64,000 bases of DNA from Micromonospora aurantiaca ATCC 27029. GTDB lineage: Bacteria; Actinomycetota; Actinomycetes; Mycobacteriales; Micromonosporaceae. The notes beneath the pieces were generated by a model, which worked only from the letters and a program-made list of their open reading frames with translations, was not told where the DNA came from and did no database searches. The stretch's first letter is position 1. The number at the start of each line of letters is the position of its first letter. This document shows positions 6,765-15,704 of this stretch, piece after piece. Both the position numbers and the translations under genes were made by a program. The stretch lies in contig NC_014391.1 in the NCBI RefSeq assembly GCF_000145235.1, positions 62,001-126,000 of the forward strand, read 5' to 3'.

Positions 6765-9600
6765 CGACGACCTCTGGCGGATGCACCACGAGATCGAATC
6801 CATGCCGTACGGGCCGGGGCAGATCGCCGCGCTGGAGCAGTTGCTGCGCCGCGCCGACGCGGGCGACGACAGACACCTCGCCTTCGCCGCCCGGGTCACC
6901 GGCACCACCGCGTACGTCTACGGCGGCGAACCGGCGAAGTCCTTCGTCACGTTCTCCTGGTGCCTGGCCGAGTACGACAAGGATCCGCAGCCCTACCACC
7001 AGCGCTACACGCACCAGCTGCTCTGGTTCTTCAAGTACATGGTCAACGCCATGGTGAAGTTCCCGGAGCTGCCGCTGGACCGGACGTACGCGGTGCTCGA
7101 CGACATGGAGCGGCGTTACCGCGACTCCGGGCACTCGCTCCAGGCGGTCTACAAGCACCGCTACCTGGTGGCCGCGCACCTGGGCGACGACGAGGCGGCG
7201 GAGCAGTGGTACCGCAAGTGGATGACCACCCCGCGCGACACGCTCTCCGACTGCGCCGGCTGCGACCCGACCACGCAGGTCGCGCACCTGGTGCGGCACG
7301 GCCGCCACGAGGAGGCGGTGGCGCTGGCCGAGCCGGTGCTCGCCGGGCGGCTCACCTGTAGCGAGCAGCCGCAGGGGATCCTCACCGCGCTGCTCACGCC
7401 CTACCGCGAGACCGGCCGCACCGACGCGGCGCGGGACGCACACCGGGAGGCGTACCGGCGGGTGCGCGGGCACCTCGCCGACCTGTGGGACATCGCCGAC
7501 CACGTCGAGTTCTGCACCGTGACCGGCAACGAGGCCCGCGCCCTGGAACTGGTCGAGCGCCACCTGGACTGGCTGGACCGCGCGCCCACCCCTGCCGCCG
7601 CGATGCACTTCGCGGCCGCCGCCTCGGCCGCGCTGCGTCAGGTGCCGGCCGAGCTGACTGTGCACCGCCGCGCCTCCGGCGAGCGGGCCGCCGCCGACGT
7701 GCCGGCGGGTGCGCTCGCCGACGAGCTGGCCGGTACGGCGACCGCGCTGGCCGAGCGGTTCGACGCGCGCAACGGCACCACGCACCAGTCCGGCCTGATC
7801 GCCCGCAAGCTGGCGGCCGGGCCGGTCGGCGAGCACCTGCCGCTCTCCGCGAGCCTGCGCCGCCCGGCGGTGCCCGCCCCGCGTACCGGCTCGGACGCGC
7901 CGGTGGCCTCTCCGCAGCCGGTGACCGTGCCGGCCGACGCCGGTGCCGACGAGCTGCTCGCGCTGGCCGAGGAGTGCTGGCGCACCAACCGCCGGGACGG
8001 CCTGGTCGCCGCGTTGCACGCGTACGACGAGCGGTTCGGTGACGCCGACGTGCCCGCGACCACCCGCGCCTGGCGGCTGGAGCTGCGGGCCGGTGAGCTG
8101 TCCCAGGACGACGACGGCGTGCCGGTGGCGATCGAGGTCAACCGCGAGGCGCTCGCCGCGTGGCGGGAGGTGCCGGACCCGCTGCGCGCCCAGGTGGTGG
8201 CCGGGCGGCTCGGTGTGCTGCTCAGCATGGTCGAGGAGAGCGCGGACGAGGGGATGGCCCTGGCCCGGGAGTCGGCCGGCTACCTGACCGAGCACGGCGA
8301 GCCGCGTGACCGGGCCGCCGGCTGGGACCGGCTCGCCCTGGCCCACGTGCACCGCGAGCAGTGGGCGGAGGCGCTCGACGCGCTCGACCGGGCCGAGGCG
8401 GAGGCGGACGCCGATCCGTGGCTGGCCGGGCGGGTCGCGCTGCACCGCACGCACGTGCTGGAGCAGTTGGAGCGGGCCGAGGAGTTCCGGGACGCGGCGG
8501 CGCGGTCCCGCCGGCTGGCGGGCGAGCTGGGCGACGCCGAGATGCTCACCGGCGCCTGCCTGGCGTACGCCCGCGCCACCGACGACCCGGCCGACGCGGT
8601 GGCCGCGTGCGAGGAGGCGCTGTCGGTCGCCCCGGCCGGCGCCCACCTGCCGCTGCGGGTCACCCGGGGCCGGGCGCTGATGGCCGCCGACCGGGCCGGC
8701 GAGGCGGTGGAGGATCTGGCCGAGGCGGTCACGCTCTGCGTCGAGCAGGGGCTGGAGGGCGACGCGCTGCTGCGCTGGGAGCTGGCCGAGGCGTACCGGG
8801 TGGCCGGTCGGCTGGCCGAGGCCGCCGAGGTGGCCGAGGAGGCGGTGCTCGGGCTCGACCGGGCCGGCGCGCAGGCCGAGGCGGACCGGTGCCGGCACAT
8901 GCTGGCGGGCATCTACGCCGGCCTCGGCGAGACGGATCTGGCGCTCACGGTGCTCGACACGCTGGCCGAGAACCTGGACGGGCCGGACAATCTCCCCCAC
9001 CGGGCGCAGGTGCTGGAGGAGTCCGGTGGCCTGCTCTACGACGCCGACCGGGACGCCCTGGCCGCGCAGCGGTTCGCGGCGGCAGCGACCGCCTGGCGGC
9101 TGGCCGGCTTCCAGGTGGACGAGCTGCGGGCCCGGCGGCGGGAACTGCTCGCCCTGCACTGGTCCGGCGACCTGCCGGCCGCGGTCGCAGCGATCGAGCG
9201 GGTGGACGAGGCAGCGGCCGCGCTCCCGGCCGAGGCCGACGAGGCGCCGGTGGTCACGTACGAGCGGGCGATGGCCGCCGACGCGGTGGCCCGGGTGCTG
9301 ATCGGCGAGGACCGCCTCACCGCCGCGCTGGACCGGGTGGACGGGGTGCCGGAGCGCCTCCGGTCGATCGAGGCGTTCGGCGAGGCGGCGCAGGTCGAGG
9401 TGCTGACCGGCGAGCTGCTGCTGCGCGACGGGCGGCCGGAGCAGGCCGAAGGGCTGCTGCGCCCGGTCCTGGGCGGGCTGCCCAGCGGTTCCCGTCCCGC
9501 CACGCAGGCCGCCTGGCTGCTCGCCCGCGCGCTCGACGAGCAGGGCCGGGAGGCCGAGGCGTCGAAGGTCCGCGCCGACCACGGCATCGAGGAGGACTGA
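6757..9600 (+). CDS. Large tetratricopeptide-repeat protein, coupled to Hsp90
   Basis: A 947-residue soluble protein beginning at GTG 6757 inside the end of the Hsp90 gene. Residues about 1-310 form an alpha-helical module rich in Trp/Tyr/His (for example FSWCLAEYDKDPQPYHQRYTHQ) that also includes an SDCAGCDP dicysteine segment. A Pro/Ala linker near residues 375-395 follows. Residues about 400-940 are successive 34-residue helical hairpins (EQWAEALDALDRAEAEADAD, AGEAVEDLAEAVTLCVEQGL and similar), classic TPR. TPR proteins scaffold complexes and are the usual Hsp90 co-chaperones in eukaryotes. The strict coupling suggests this is a dedicated partner or client adaptor. No enzymatic motif was found. 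Confidence 0.85.
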   Translation: MTDDDLWRMHHEIESMPYGPGQIAALEQLLRRADAGDDRHLAFAARVTGTTAYVYGGEPAKSFVTFSWCLAEYDKDPQPYHQRYTHQLLWFFKYMVNAMVKFPELPLDRTYAVLDDMERRYRDSGHSLQAVYKHRYLVAAHLGDDEAAEQWYRKWMTTPRDTLSDCAGCDPTTQVAHLVRHGRHEEAVALAEPVLAGRLTCSEQPQGILTALLTPYRETGRTDAARDAHREAYRRVRGHLADLWDIADHVEFCTVTGNEARALELVERHLDWLDRAPTPAAAMHFAAAASAALRQVPAELTVHRRASGERAAADVPAGALADELAGTATALAERFDARNGTTHQSGLIARKLAAGPVGEHLPLSASLRRPAVPAPRTGSDAPVASPQPVTVPADAGADELLALAEECWRTNRRDGLVAALHAYDERFGDADVPATTRAWRLELRAGELSQDDDGVPVAIEVNREALAAWREVPDPLRAQVVAGRLGVLLSMVEESADEGMALARESAGYLTEHGEPRDRAAGWDRLALAHVHREQWAEALDALDRAEAEADADPWLAGRVALHRTHVLEQLERAEEFRDAAARSRRLAGELGDAEMLTGACLAYARATDDPADAVAACEEALSVAPAGAHLPLRVTRGRALMAADRAGEAVEDLAEAVTLCVEQGLEGDALLRWELAEAYRVAGRLAEAAEVAEEAVLGLDRAGAQAEADRCRHMLAGIYAGLGETDLALTVLDTLAENLDGPDNLPHRAQVLEESGGLLYDADRDALAAQRFAAAATAWRLAGFQVDELRARRRELLALHWSGDLPAAVAAIERVDEAAAALPAEADEAPVVTYERAMAADAVARVLIGEDRLTAALDRVDGVPERLRSIEAFGEAAQVEVLTGELLLRDGRPEQAEGLLRPVLGGLPSGSRPATQAAWLLARALDEQGREAEASKVRADHGIEED

Positions 9601-9609
9601 CACGACGGG

Positions 9610-9644
9610 CTGGGGCAACCGTTGGGTAACCGCGGCTGCCCCAG
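9610..9644 (+). terminator. Hairpin terminator after TPR gene
   Basis: CTGGGGCA (9610-9617) pairs with TGCCCCAG (9637-9644), 10 bases after the TPR gene stop and before the TetR start. There is no clear U tract, as is usual in high-GC actinobacteria. Confidence 0.55.
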
Positions 9645-9671
9645 TTCGAACGCGAGGTCTAGGCTGGTCCG

Positions 9672-10286
9672 GTGGCGGTGGAACAGCAGGCACGGGGTGC
9701 GGCGGGTGCGGCCCGGCGCCGGTCCCGGCGGGACGAGATCCTGGAGATCGCGGTCGGCCTCTTCGCGGCGCGCGGCTACCACGGTGTGTCGATGGACGAC
9801 ATCGGCGCGGCGGCCGGGGTCACCGGTCCCGCGCTCTACCACCACTTCGCCGGCAAGGAGGCGATGCTCGTCGCCGCCCTGATCCCGGTGAGTGAGGGGT
9901 TGCTCGCGGGCGGGCGGGAACGGGCCGCCGGTCACCCGGGCGACCCGCGTGCGGCGCTGGAGTCGCTGATCGACTTCCACGTCGACTTCGCGCTGGCGAA
10001 CCCGGCGGTGATCGCGTTGCACCTGCACGAGCTGGACCGCCTCCCGGACGAGCCGCGCCGCCGGATCCGCCGGCTCCAGCGGATGTACGTCGAGGAATGG
10101 GTCACCGTGCTGACCGCGCTGCACCCCGGCCTGCCCGACGGCGCGGCCCGGGTGCTCGCCCACGCGGCGTTCGGCCTGATGAACTCGACGCCGTTCCTCG
10201 GCGGCGAGGTGGACCGCCGGCGCCGGGCCGAACTGCTGCGCGGCGCGACCCTCGCGGCCCTGCTCGCGCCCACCGACCCGACCTGA
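9672..10286 (+). CDS. TetR-family regulator of the acyl-CoA carboxylase cluster
   Basis: A 204-residue TetR protein starting at GTG 9672. The helix-turn-helix (about residues 18-65) has RDEILEIAVGLFAARGYHGV and SMDDIGAAAGVTGPALYHHFAGKEAML. The C-terminal domain resembles TetR_C groups that sense acyl-CoA-type ligands (FHVDFALANPAVIALHLHELDRLP). It lies directly upstream of the biotin carboxylase gene on the same strand. A TAAC-GCGT-GTTA dyad at 10303-10314 in the intervening gap, and a related one before the carboxyltransferase gene, are its likely operators. It probably represses the cluster in the absence of branched acyl-CoA. The ligand is inferred from context only. Confidence 0.9.
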   Translation: MAVEQQARGAAGAARRRSRRDEILEIAVGLFAARGYHGVSMDDIGAAAGVTGPALYHHFAGKEAMLVAALIPVSEGLLAGGRERAAGHPGDPRAALESLIDFHVDFALANPAVIALHLHELDRLPDEPRRRIRRLQRMYVEEWVTVLTALHPGLPDGAARVLAHAAFGLMNSTPFLGGEVDRRRRAELLRGATLAALLAPTDPT

Positions 10287-10300
10287 CACGCCGCGCGTAC

Positions 10301-10316
10301 CTTAACGCGTGTTAAG
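10301..10316. promoter_or_regulatory. TetR-type operator upstream of biotin carboxylase
   Basis: CTTAACGCGTGTTAAG is a 16-base near-perfect palindrome in the short gap between the TetR gene and the carboxylase start. Its core AACGCGTGTT is identical to that of the operator arm at 2339-2348, and its TAACG...GTT pattern recurs before the carboxyltransferase gene at 12746. Confidence 0.7.
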
Positions 10317-10354
10317 AAGAGACCCCGGCTTTGCGTCGAGAAGGGGTCACGTCC

Positions 10355-11701
<1,347 letters not shown>

Positions 11702-11726
11702 CCTTCGACCCAGTGAGGTGAATCTG

Positions 11727-12647
11727 ATGGCGGAACTTCCAGGCTCCGTGAGCATCCGTGAGGTCGGTCCCCGCGACGGCCTCCAGAACGAGGAGCCCAT
11801 CCCCACCGACGCGAAGGTGCGGCTGCTCGACGCGCTGTCCCGCACCGGGGTACGGCGCATCGAGGCCGTCTCCTTCGTCCACCCGAAGGCGATCCCGCAG
11901 ATGGCCGACGCCGACGAGGTGTGGCAGCGGGCCGAGAAGGTCGACGGCGTGCGCTACTCCGCCCTGGTGCCGAACACCCGTGGCGCACAGCGGGCGCTGG
12001 CGGCGGGCTTCACCGAGATCGAGGTGGTGGTCTCGGCCAGCGACACGCACAACCGCCGCAACGTCAACCGGTCCACCGACGAGTCGCTGGACGACATCGC
12101 CGAGCTGATCGACCTGCTGCACGGCGCGGGCGCCACCGCCGAGGTGATCGTGGCGACCAGCTTCGGCTGCCCCTACGAGGGCGACGTGGACCCCCGCCGG
12201 GTCGCCGCGATCGTCGACCGCGTCGCCCGCGACGGCGCGGACCGCGTCGCCTTCGGCGACACCACCGGCATGGGTACGCCCCGGCGCGTCCGCGAACTGG
12301 TCACGGCGGTCCGGGACCGCAACGCCCACCTGCCGGTGCTGCTGCACTTCCACAACACCCGTGGCACCGCGCTGGCGAACATGCTCACCGCGATGGAACT
12401 GGGGATCACCGAGTTCGACGCCAGCGTCGGCGGCCTCGGTGGCTGCCCGTACGCGCCGGGTGCCAGCGGCAACCTGGCCACCGAGGAGGCGGTGCACATG
12501 CTGCACGACATGGGCATCGACACCGGCATCGACCTGGACGCCCTGATCGAGGCCGCCGAACTGGCCGAGACTCTGGTGGGCAAGCAACTCCCGTCCGGAG
12601 TCCTCCGGGCCGGCCCCCGAACCCGCCTGACCCCCCGCCCGGCCTGA
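11727..12647 (+). CDS. HMG-CoA lyase-like enzyme
   Basis: A 306-residue DRE-TIM metallolyase. The N-terminus has SIREVGPRDGLQNE, the metal/catalytic Arg-Asp motif. The diagnostic signature FDASVGGLGGCPYAPGASGN, with the catalytic Cys, lies at about residues 230-250, and HFHNTRG supplies metal-binding His residues. HMG-CoA lyase splits HMG-CoA into acetyl-CoA and acetoacetate, the last step of leucine breakdown. ATG 11727 is chosen over GTG 11718 because GAGGTG sits at a good distance before it. It lies 25 bases after the biotin carboxylase and is part of the same operon, fitting a leucine/isovalerate route. The C-terminus ends in a short Arg/Pro tail, and a strong hairpin follows. Confidence 0.93.
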   Translation: MAELPGSVSIREVGPRDGLQNEEPIPTDAKVRLLDALSRTGVRRIEAVSFVHPKAIPQMADADEVWQRAEKVDGVRYSALVPNTRGAQRALAAGFTEIEVVVSASDTHNRRNVNRSTDESLDDIAELIDLLHGAGATAEVIVATSFGCPYEGDVDPRRVAAIVDRVARDGADRVAFGDTTGMGTPRRVRELVTAVRDRNAHLPVLLHFHNTRGTALANMLTAMELGITEFDASVGGLGGCPYAPGASGNLATEEAVHMLHDMGIDTGIDLDALIEAAELAETLVGKQLPSGVLRAGPRTRLTPRPA

Positions 12648-12655
12648 CCCCCTCT

Positions 12656-12699
12656 CCCACCCACCCCCGTGATCAACGAAATGAGCGGGGGTGGGTGGG
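12656..12699 (+). terminator. Strong hairpin between lyase and carboxyltransferase genes
   Basis: CCCACCCACCCCCG (12656-12669) and CGGGGGTGGGTGGG (12686-12699) are a perfect 14-base inverted repeat, 9 bases after the lyase stop, with a 16-base AT-richer loop. It probably ends or attenuates the first transcript; the carboxyltransferase gene then has its own operator at 12746. Confidence 0.7.
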
Positions 12700-12745
12700 G
12701 TGCGGGGGCGTGGTGGGGTGCCGGGGATGGTGCGGGTGGGGTAGC

Positions 12746-12760
12746 CTAACGATCGTTCAG
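12746..12760. promoter_or_regulatory. TetR-type dyad upstream of carboxyltransferase
   Basis: CTAACGATCGTTCAG contains the perfect 10-base palindrome AACGATCGTT (12748-12757) and lies 45 bases before the carboxyltransferase start. It shares the TAACG...GTT pattern with the operator at 10301-10316, so both promoters may answer to the TetR at 9672. Confidence 0.6.
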
Positions 12761-12804
12761 GTCGGTGGGCGCCCTGTGCGGGGGCCGTGGCAACGGGAGT
12801 CGGC

Positions 12805-14337
12805 GTGACGCTCGACGGTGAAGCTCTGGAGCAGCTACGCAAGCGCGCCCGCGCCGGCGGTGCGGACAAGTACCACGCGGCAAACGCCGCGAAGGGGAAG
12901 CTGTTCGCCCGCGAGCGTGTGGCGTACCTGGTCGACGAGGGCTCCTTCGTCGAGGACGGGCTCTACGCCAACGCGATGGCCGACGGGCTGCCCGCCGACG
13001 GCGTGGTCACCGGCACCGCCACGATCGACGGCCGCCAGGTCTGCCTGATGGCCAACGACTCCACGGTCAAGGCCGGCAGCTGGGGTGCGCGTACCGTCGA
13101 GAAGATCATCCGGATCATCGAGCGGGCCTACGCGACCGGCGTCCCGATGGTCTACCTGGTCGACTCGGCCGGCGCCCGGATCACCGACCAGGTCGACCTG
13201 TTCCCGGGCCGCCGCGGCGCCGGCAAGATCTTCTGGAACCAGGTCCGCGCCTCCGGCTCGATCCCGCAGGTCTGCGCGCTGTTCGGGCCGAGCGCGGCGG
13301 GCGGGGCGTACATCCCGGCGTTCTGCGACGTGGTCGCCATGGTGGACGGCAACGCCAGCATGTACCTCGGCTCCGACCGGATGGTCGAGATGGTCACCGG
13401 CGAGAAGACCACGCTGGAGGCGATGGGCGGCGCGAAGGTGCACTGCGCCGAGTCCGGCGTGGGTCACTTCCTCTGCAAGACCGAGAACGACGCGCTCGAC
13501 GTGGTGCGGACGTACCTGTCCTACCTGCCGTCTAACTGGAAGCAGGACCCGCCGGCGGCCGAGGCGGTGGCCGCGCCGGAGAAGGCCGACCTGGCCGCGC
13601 TGGTCCCGGCCAGCGAGCGGCAGGCGTTCGACATGCGCCGGTACGTCAAGGGTCTGCTCGACGAGGGCAGCTTCTTCGAGATCCAGGCGCTGTGGGCCAA
13701 GGAGCTGACCATCGGGTTCGGCCGGCTCAACGGCGAGGTCGTCGGCGTGGTCGGCAACAACTCGATGTTCAAGGGCGGCGTGCTCTTCGTCGACTCGGCC
13801 GACAAGGCGACCCGGTTCGTGCAGCTCTGCGACGCGTTCAACGTGCCGCTGCTGTTCCTCAGCGACGTGCCGGGGTTCATGGTCGGCAGCGCGGTGGAGA
13901 AGCAGGGCATCATCCGGCACGGCGCGAAGATGATCACGGCGATCTCCGAGGCGACCGTACCCAAGATCTGTGTGGTGGTCCGCAAGGCGTACGGCGCGGG
14001 TCTCTACGCGATGGCCGGTCCCGGCTTCGAGCCGGACGCCACGATCGCGCTGCCCACCGCGAAGATCGCGGTGATGGGCGCGGAGGCCGCCGTCAACGCG
14101 GTCTACGCCAACAAGATCGCCGCCATCTCCGACGAGGCCGAGCGGGCCGCGTTCGTGGCCGCGAAGCGCGAGGAGTACGAGCGCGACATCGACGTGGTGC
14201 GCCTCGCCAGCGAGCTGGTGGTGGACGCGATCGTCGAGCCGCACGAGCTGCGCGCCGAGCTGGTACGCCGGTTCACCGCCGCGCGCGGCAAGGAGCGGCA
14301 CTTCTCCCGGCGCCGGCACGGCGTCACCCCCGTCTGA
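12805..14337 (+). CDS. Acyl-CoA carboxylase carboxyltransferase (beta) subunit
   Basis: A 510-residue crotonase-fold carboxyltransferase with both halves (CT-N about residues 1-240, CT-C about 250-505). Visible blocks include VYLVDSAGARITDQVDLFPGR, FGPSAAGGAYIPAFCD (acyl-CoA oxyanion region) and in the C half LFLSDVPGFMVGSAVEKQGIIRHGAKM, with biotin-binding glycines. It moves CO2 from carboxybiotin to an acyl-CoA. Sequence and neighbours favour a methylcrotonyl-CoA or related branched substrate. GTG 12805 is preferred to GTG 12787 because GGGAG lies at 12794-12798. It is separated from the lyase by a hairpin and has its own dyad. It needs a biotin carrier protein encoded elsewhere. Confidence 0.93.
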   Translation: MTLDGEALEQLRKRARAGGADKYHAANAAKGKLFARERVAYLVDEGSFVEDGLYANAMADGLPADGVVTGTATIDGRQVCLMANDSTVKAGSWGARTVEKIIRIIERAYATGVPMVYLVDSAGARITDQVDLFPGRRGAGKIFWNQVRASGSIPQVCALFGPSAAGGAYIPAFCDVVAMVDGNASMYLGSDRMVEMVTGEKTTLEAMGGAKVHCAESGVGHFLCKTENDALDVVRTYLSYLPSNWKQDPPAAEAVAAPEKADLAALVPASERQAFDMRRYVKGLLDEGSFFEIQALWAKELTIGFGRLNGEVVGVVGNNSMFKGGVLFVDSADKATRFVQLCDAFNVPLLFLSDVPGFMVGSAVEKQGIIRHGAKMITAISEATVPKICVVVRKAYGAGLYAMAGPGFEPDATIALPTAKIAVMGAEAAVNAVYANKIAAISDEAERAAFVAAKREEYERDIDVVRLASELVVDAIVEPHELRAELVRRFTAARGKERHFSRRRHGVTPV

Positions 14338-14340
14338 CCC

Positions 14341-14400
14341 GGTAAGGAAGGGCCCCCTCTTAACGCCTGGTGCATGTAAAGGGGCCCCTCCTAACGCTTC
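14341..14400. repeat. GGCCCC-rich intergenic repeat (copy 1)
   Basis: Bases 14342-14368 are identical over 27 positions to 56029-56055. The block AAGGGCCCCCTCTTAACGC is followed by a variant direct copy AAGGGGCCCCTCCTAACGC, both inside this element. It lies between the carboxyltransferase stop and the acyl-CoA dehydrogenase start and may act as a processing or termination site. Confidence 0.8.
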
Positions 14401-14455
14401 AGCCGCTCCCGGCGTCACGAGCGCCCGGCGGCCCGCCCTTTCCAGGAGGATCGAC

Positions 14456-15604
14456 ATGGACTTCCGGCTCGACGAGGAGCAGCAGGCGCTGCGGGAGAGC
14501 GTCCGGGAATTCGCCCGCGAGGTGGTCGCGCCCACCATCGCCGAGCACTACGAGCAGCACACCTTCCCGTACGAGATCGTCCGTCAGATGGGCAAGATGG
14601 GCCTGTTCGGGCTGCCCTTCGCGGAGGAGCACGGCGGCATGGGCGGCGACTACTTCGCGCTCTGTCTGGCGCTGGAGGAGCTGGCTCGGGTCGACTCCAG
14701 CGTGGCGATCACGCTGGAGGCGGCGGTGTCGCTCGGCGCGATGCCGATCTACCGCTTCGGCACCGAGGAGCAGAAGGCGCAGTGGCTGCCGAAGCTGCTC
14801 AGCGGTGAGGCGCTGGCCGGGTTCGGGCTCACCGAGCCGGGCACCGGCTCGGACGCGGGCGGCACCCGGACGCGCGCGGTCCTGGACGGCGACGAGTGGG
14901 TCATCAACGGCTCGAAGGCGTTCATCACCAACTCCGGCACCGACATCACCGCGCTGGTCACAGTCACCGCCGTCACCGGTACGCGGCCGGACGGCGGCAA
15001 GGAGCTGTCCACGATCATCGTGCCGTCCGGTACGCCCGGCTTCACCGTCGCGCCCGGCTACTCGAAGGTCGGCTGGAATGCGTCGGACACCCACGAGCTG
15101 ACGTTCGACGACTGCCGGGTGCCGGCGGCCAACCTGCTCGGCGAGCGCGGCCGGGGCTTCGCCCAGTTCCTGCGCATCCTGGACGAGGGCCGGATCGCCA
15201 TCGCGGCGCTCGCCGTCGGCCTGGCCCAGGGCTGCGTGGACGAGTCGATCAAGTACGCGAAGGAGCGCCAGGCGTTCGGCCAGCCGATCGGCAACTACCA
15301 GGCCATCCAGTTCAAGATCGCGGACATGGAGATGAAGGCGCACACGGCCCGGCTGGCCTACTACGACGCGGCCGCCCGGATGCTCGCCGGCGAGCCGTTC
15401 AAGCGCCAGGCGGCCATCGCCAAGCTGCACGCCTCCACAGTCGCTGTGGACAACGCCCGCGAGGCGACGCAGATCCACGGCGGGTACGGCTTCATGAACG
15501 AGTACCCGGTGGCCCGCTTCTGGCGCGACTCCAAGATCCTGGAGATCGGCGAGGGCACCAGCGAGGTGCAGCGCATGATCATCGCCCGCGATCTCGGCAT
15601 GTGA
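14456..15604 (+). CDS. Acyl-CoA dehydrogenase
   Basis: A 382-residue flavoprotein dehydrogenase, full family length. The FAD/substrate signature GFGLTEPGTGSDAGGTRTRA is at about residues 121-140. The C-terminal block QIHGGYGFMNEYPVARFWRD is followed by ILEIGEGTSEVQRMIIARDL, whose Glu is the catalytic base in short/medium-chain type enzymes. The first step it catalyses is alpha,beta-desaturation of an acyl-CoA with transfer to ETF. With the carboxylase and HMG-CoA lyase-like enzyme it fits branched-chain (isovaleryl/leucine-type) catabolism. True isovaleryl-CoA dehydrogenases place the base elsewhere, so exact substrate is open. ATG 14456 has an AGGAGG ribosome site. Confidence 0.93.
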   Translation: MDFRLDEEQQALRESVREFAREVVAPTIAEHYEQHTFPYEIVRQMGKMGLFGLPFAEEHGGMGGDYFALCLALEELARVDSSVAITLEAAVSLGAMPIYRFGTEEQKAQWLPKLLSGEALAGFGLTEPGTGSDAGGTRTRAVLDGDEWVINGSKAFITNSGTDITALVTVTAVTGTRPDGGKELSTIIVPSGTPGFTVAPGYSKVGWNASDTHELTFDDCRVPAANLLGERGRGFAQFLRILDEGRIAIAALAVGLAQGCVDESIKYAKERQAFGQPIGNYQAIQFKIADMEMKAHTARLAYYDAAARMLAGEPFKRQAAIAKLHASTVAVDNAREATQIHGGYGFMNEYPVARFWRDSKILEIGEGTSEVQRMIIARDLGM

Positions 15605-15704
15605 GGACGCCCGGAACCGCGCCCTGTCGGATATCGGCAGTGGACGGTCGGGTGGTTGACGATGGGCTGTGGAGCGTCGGAGTCCATCCGTAATCTTCGT
15701 GCCC

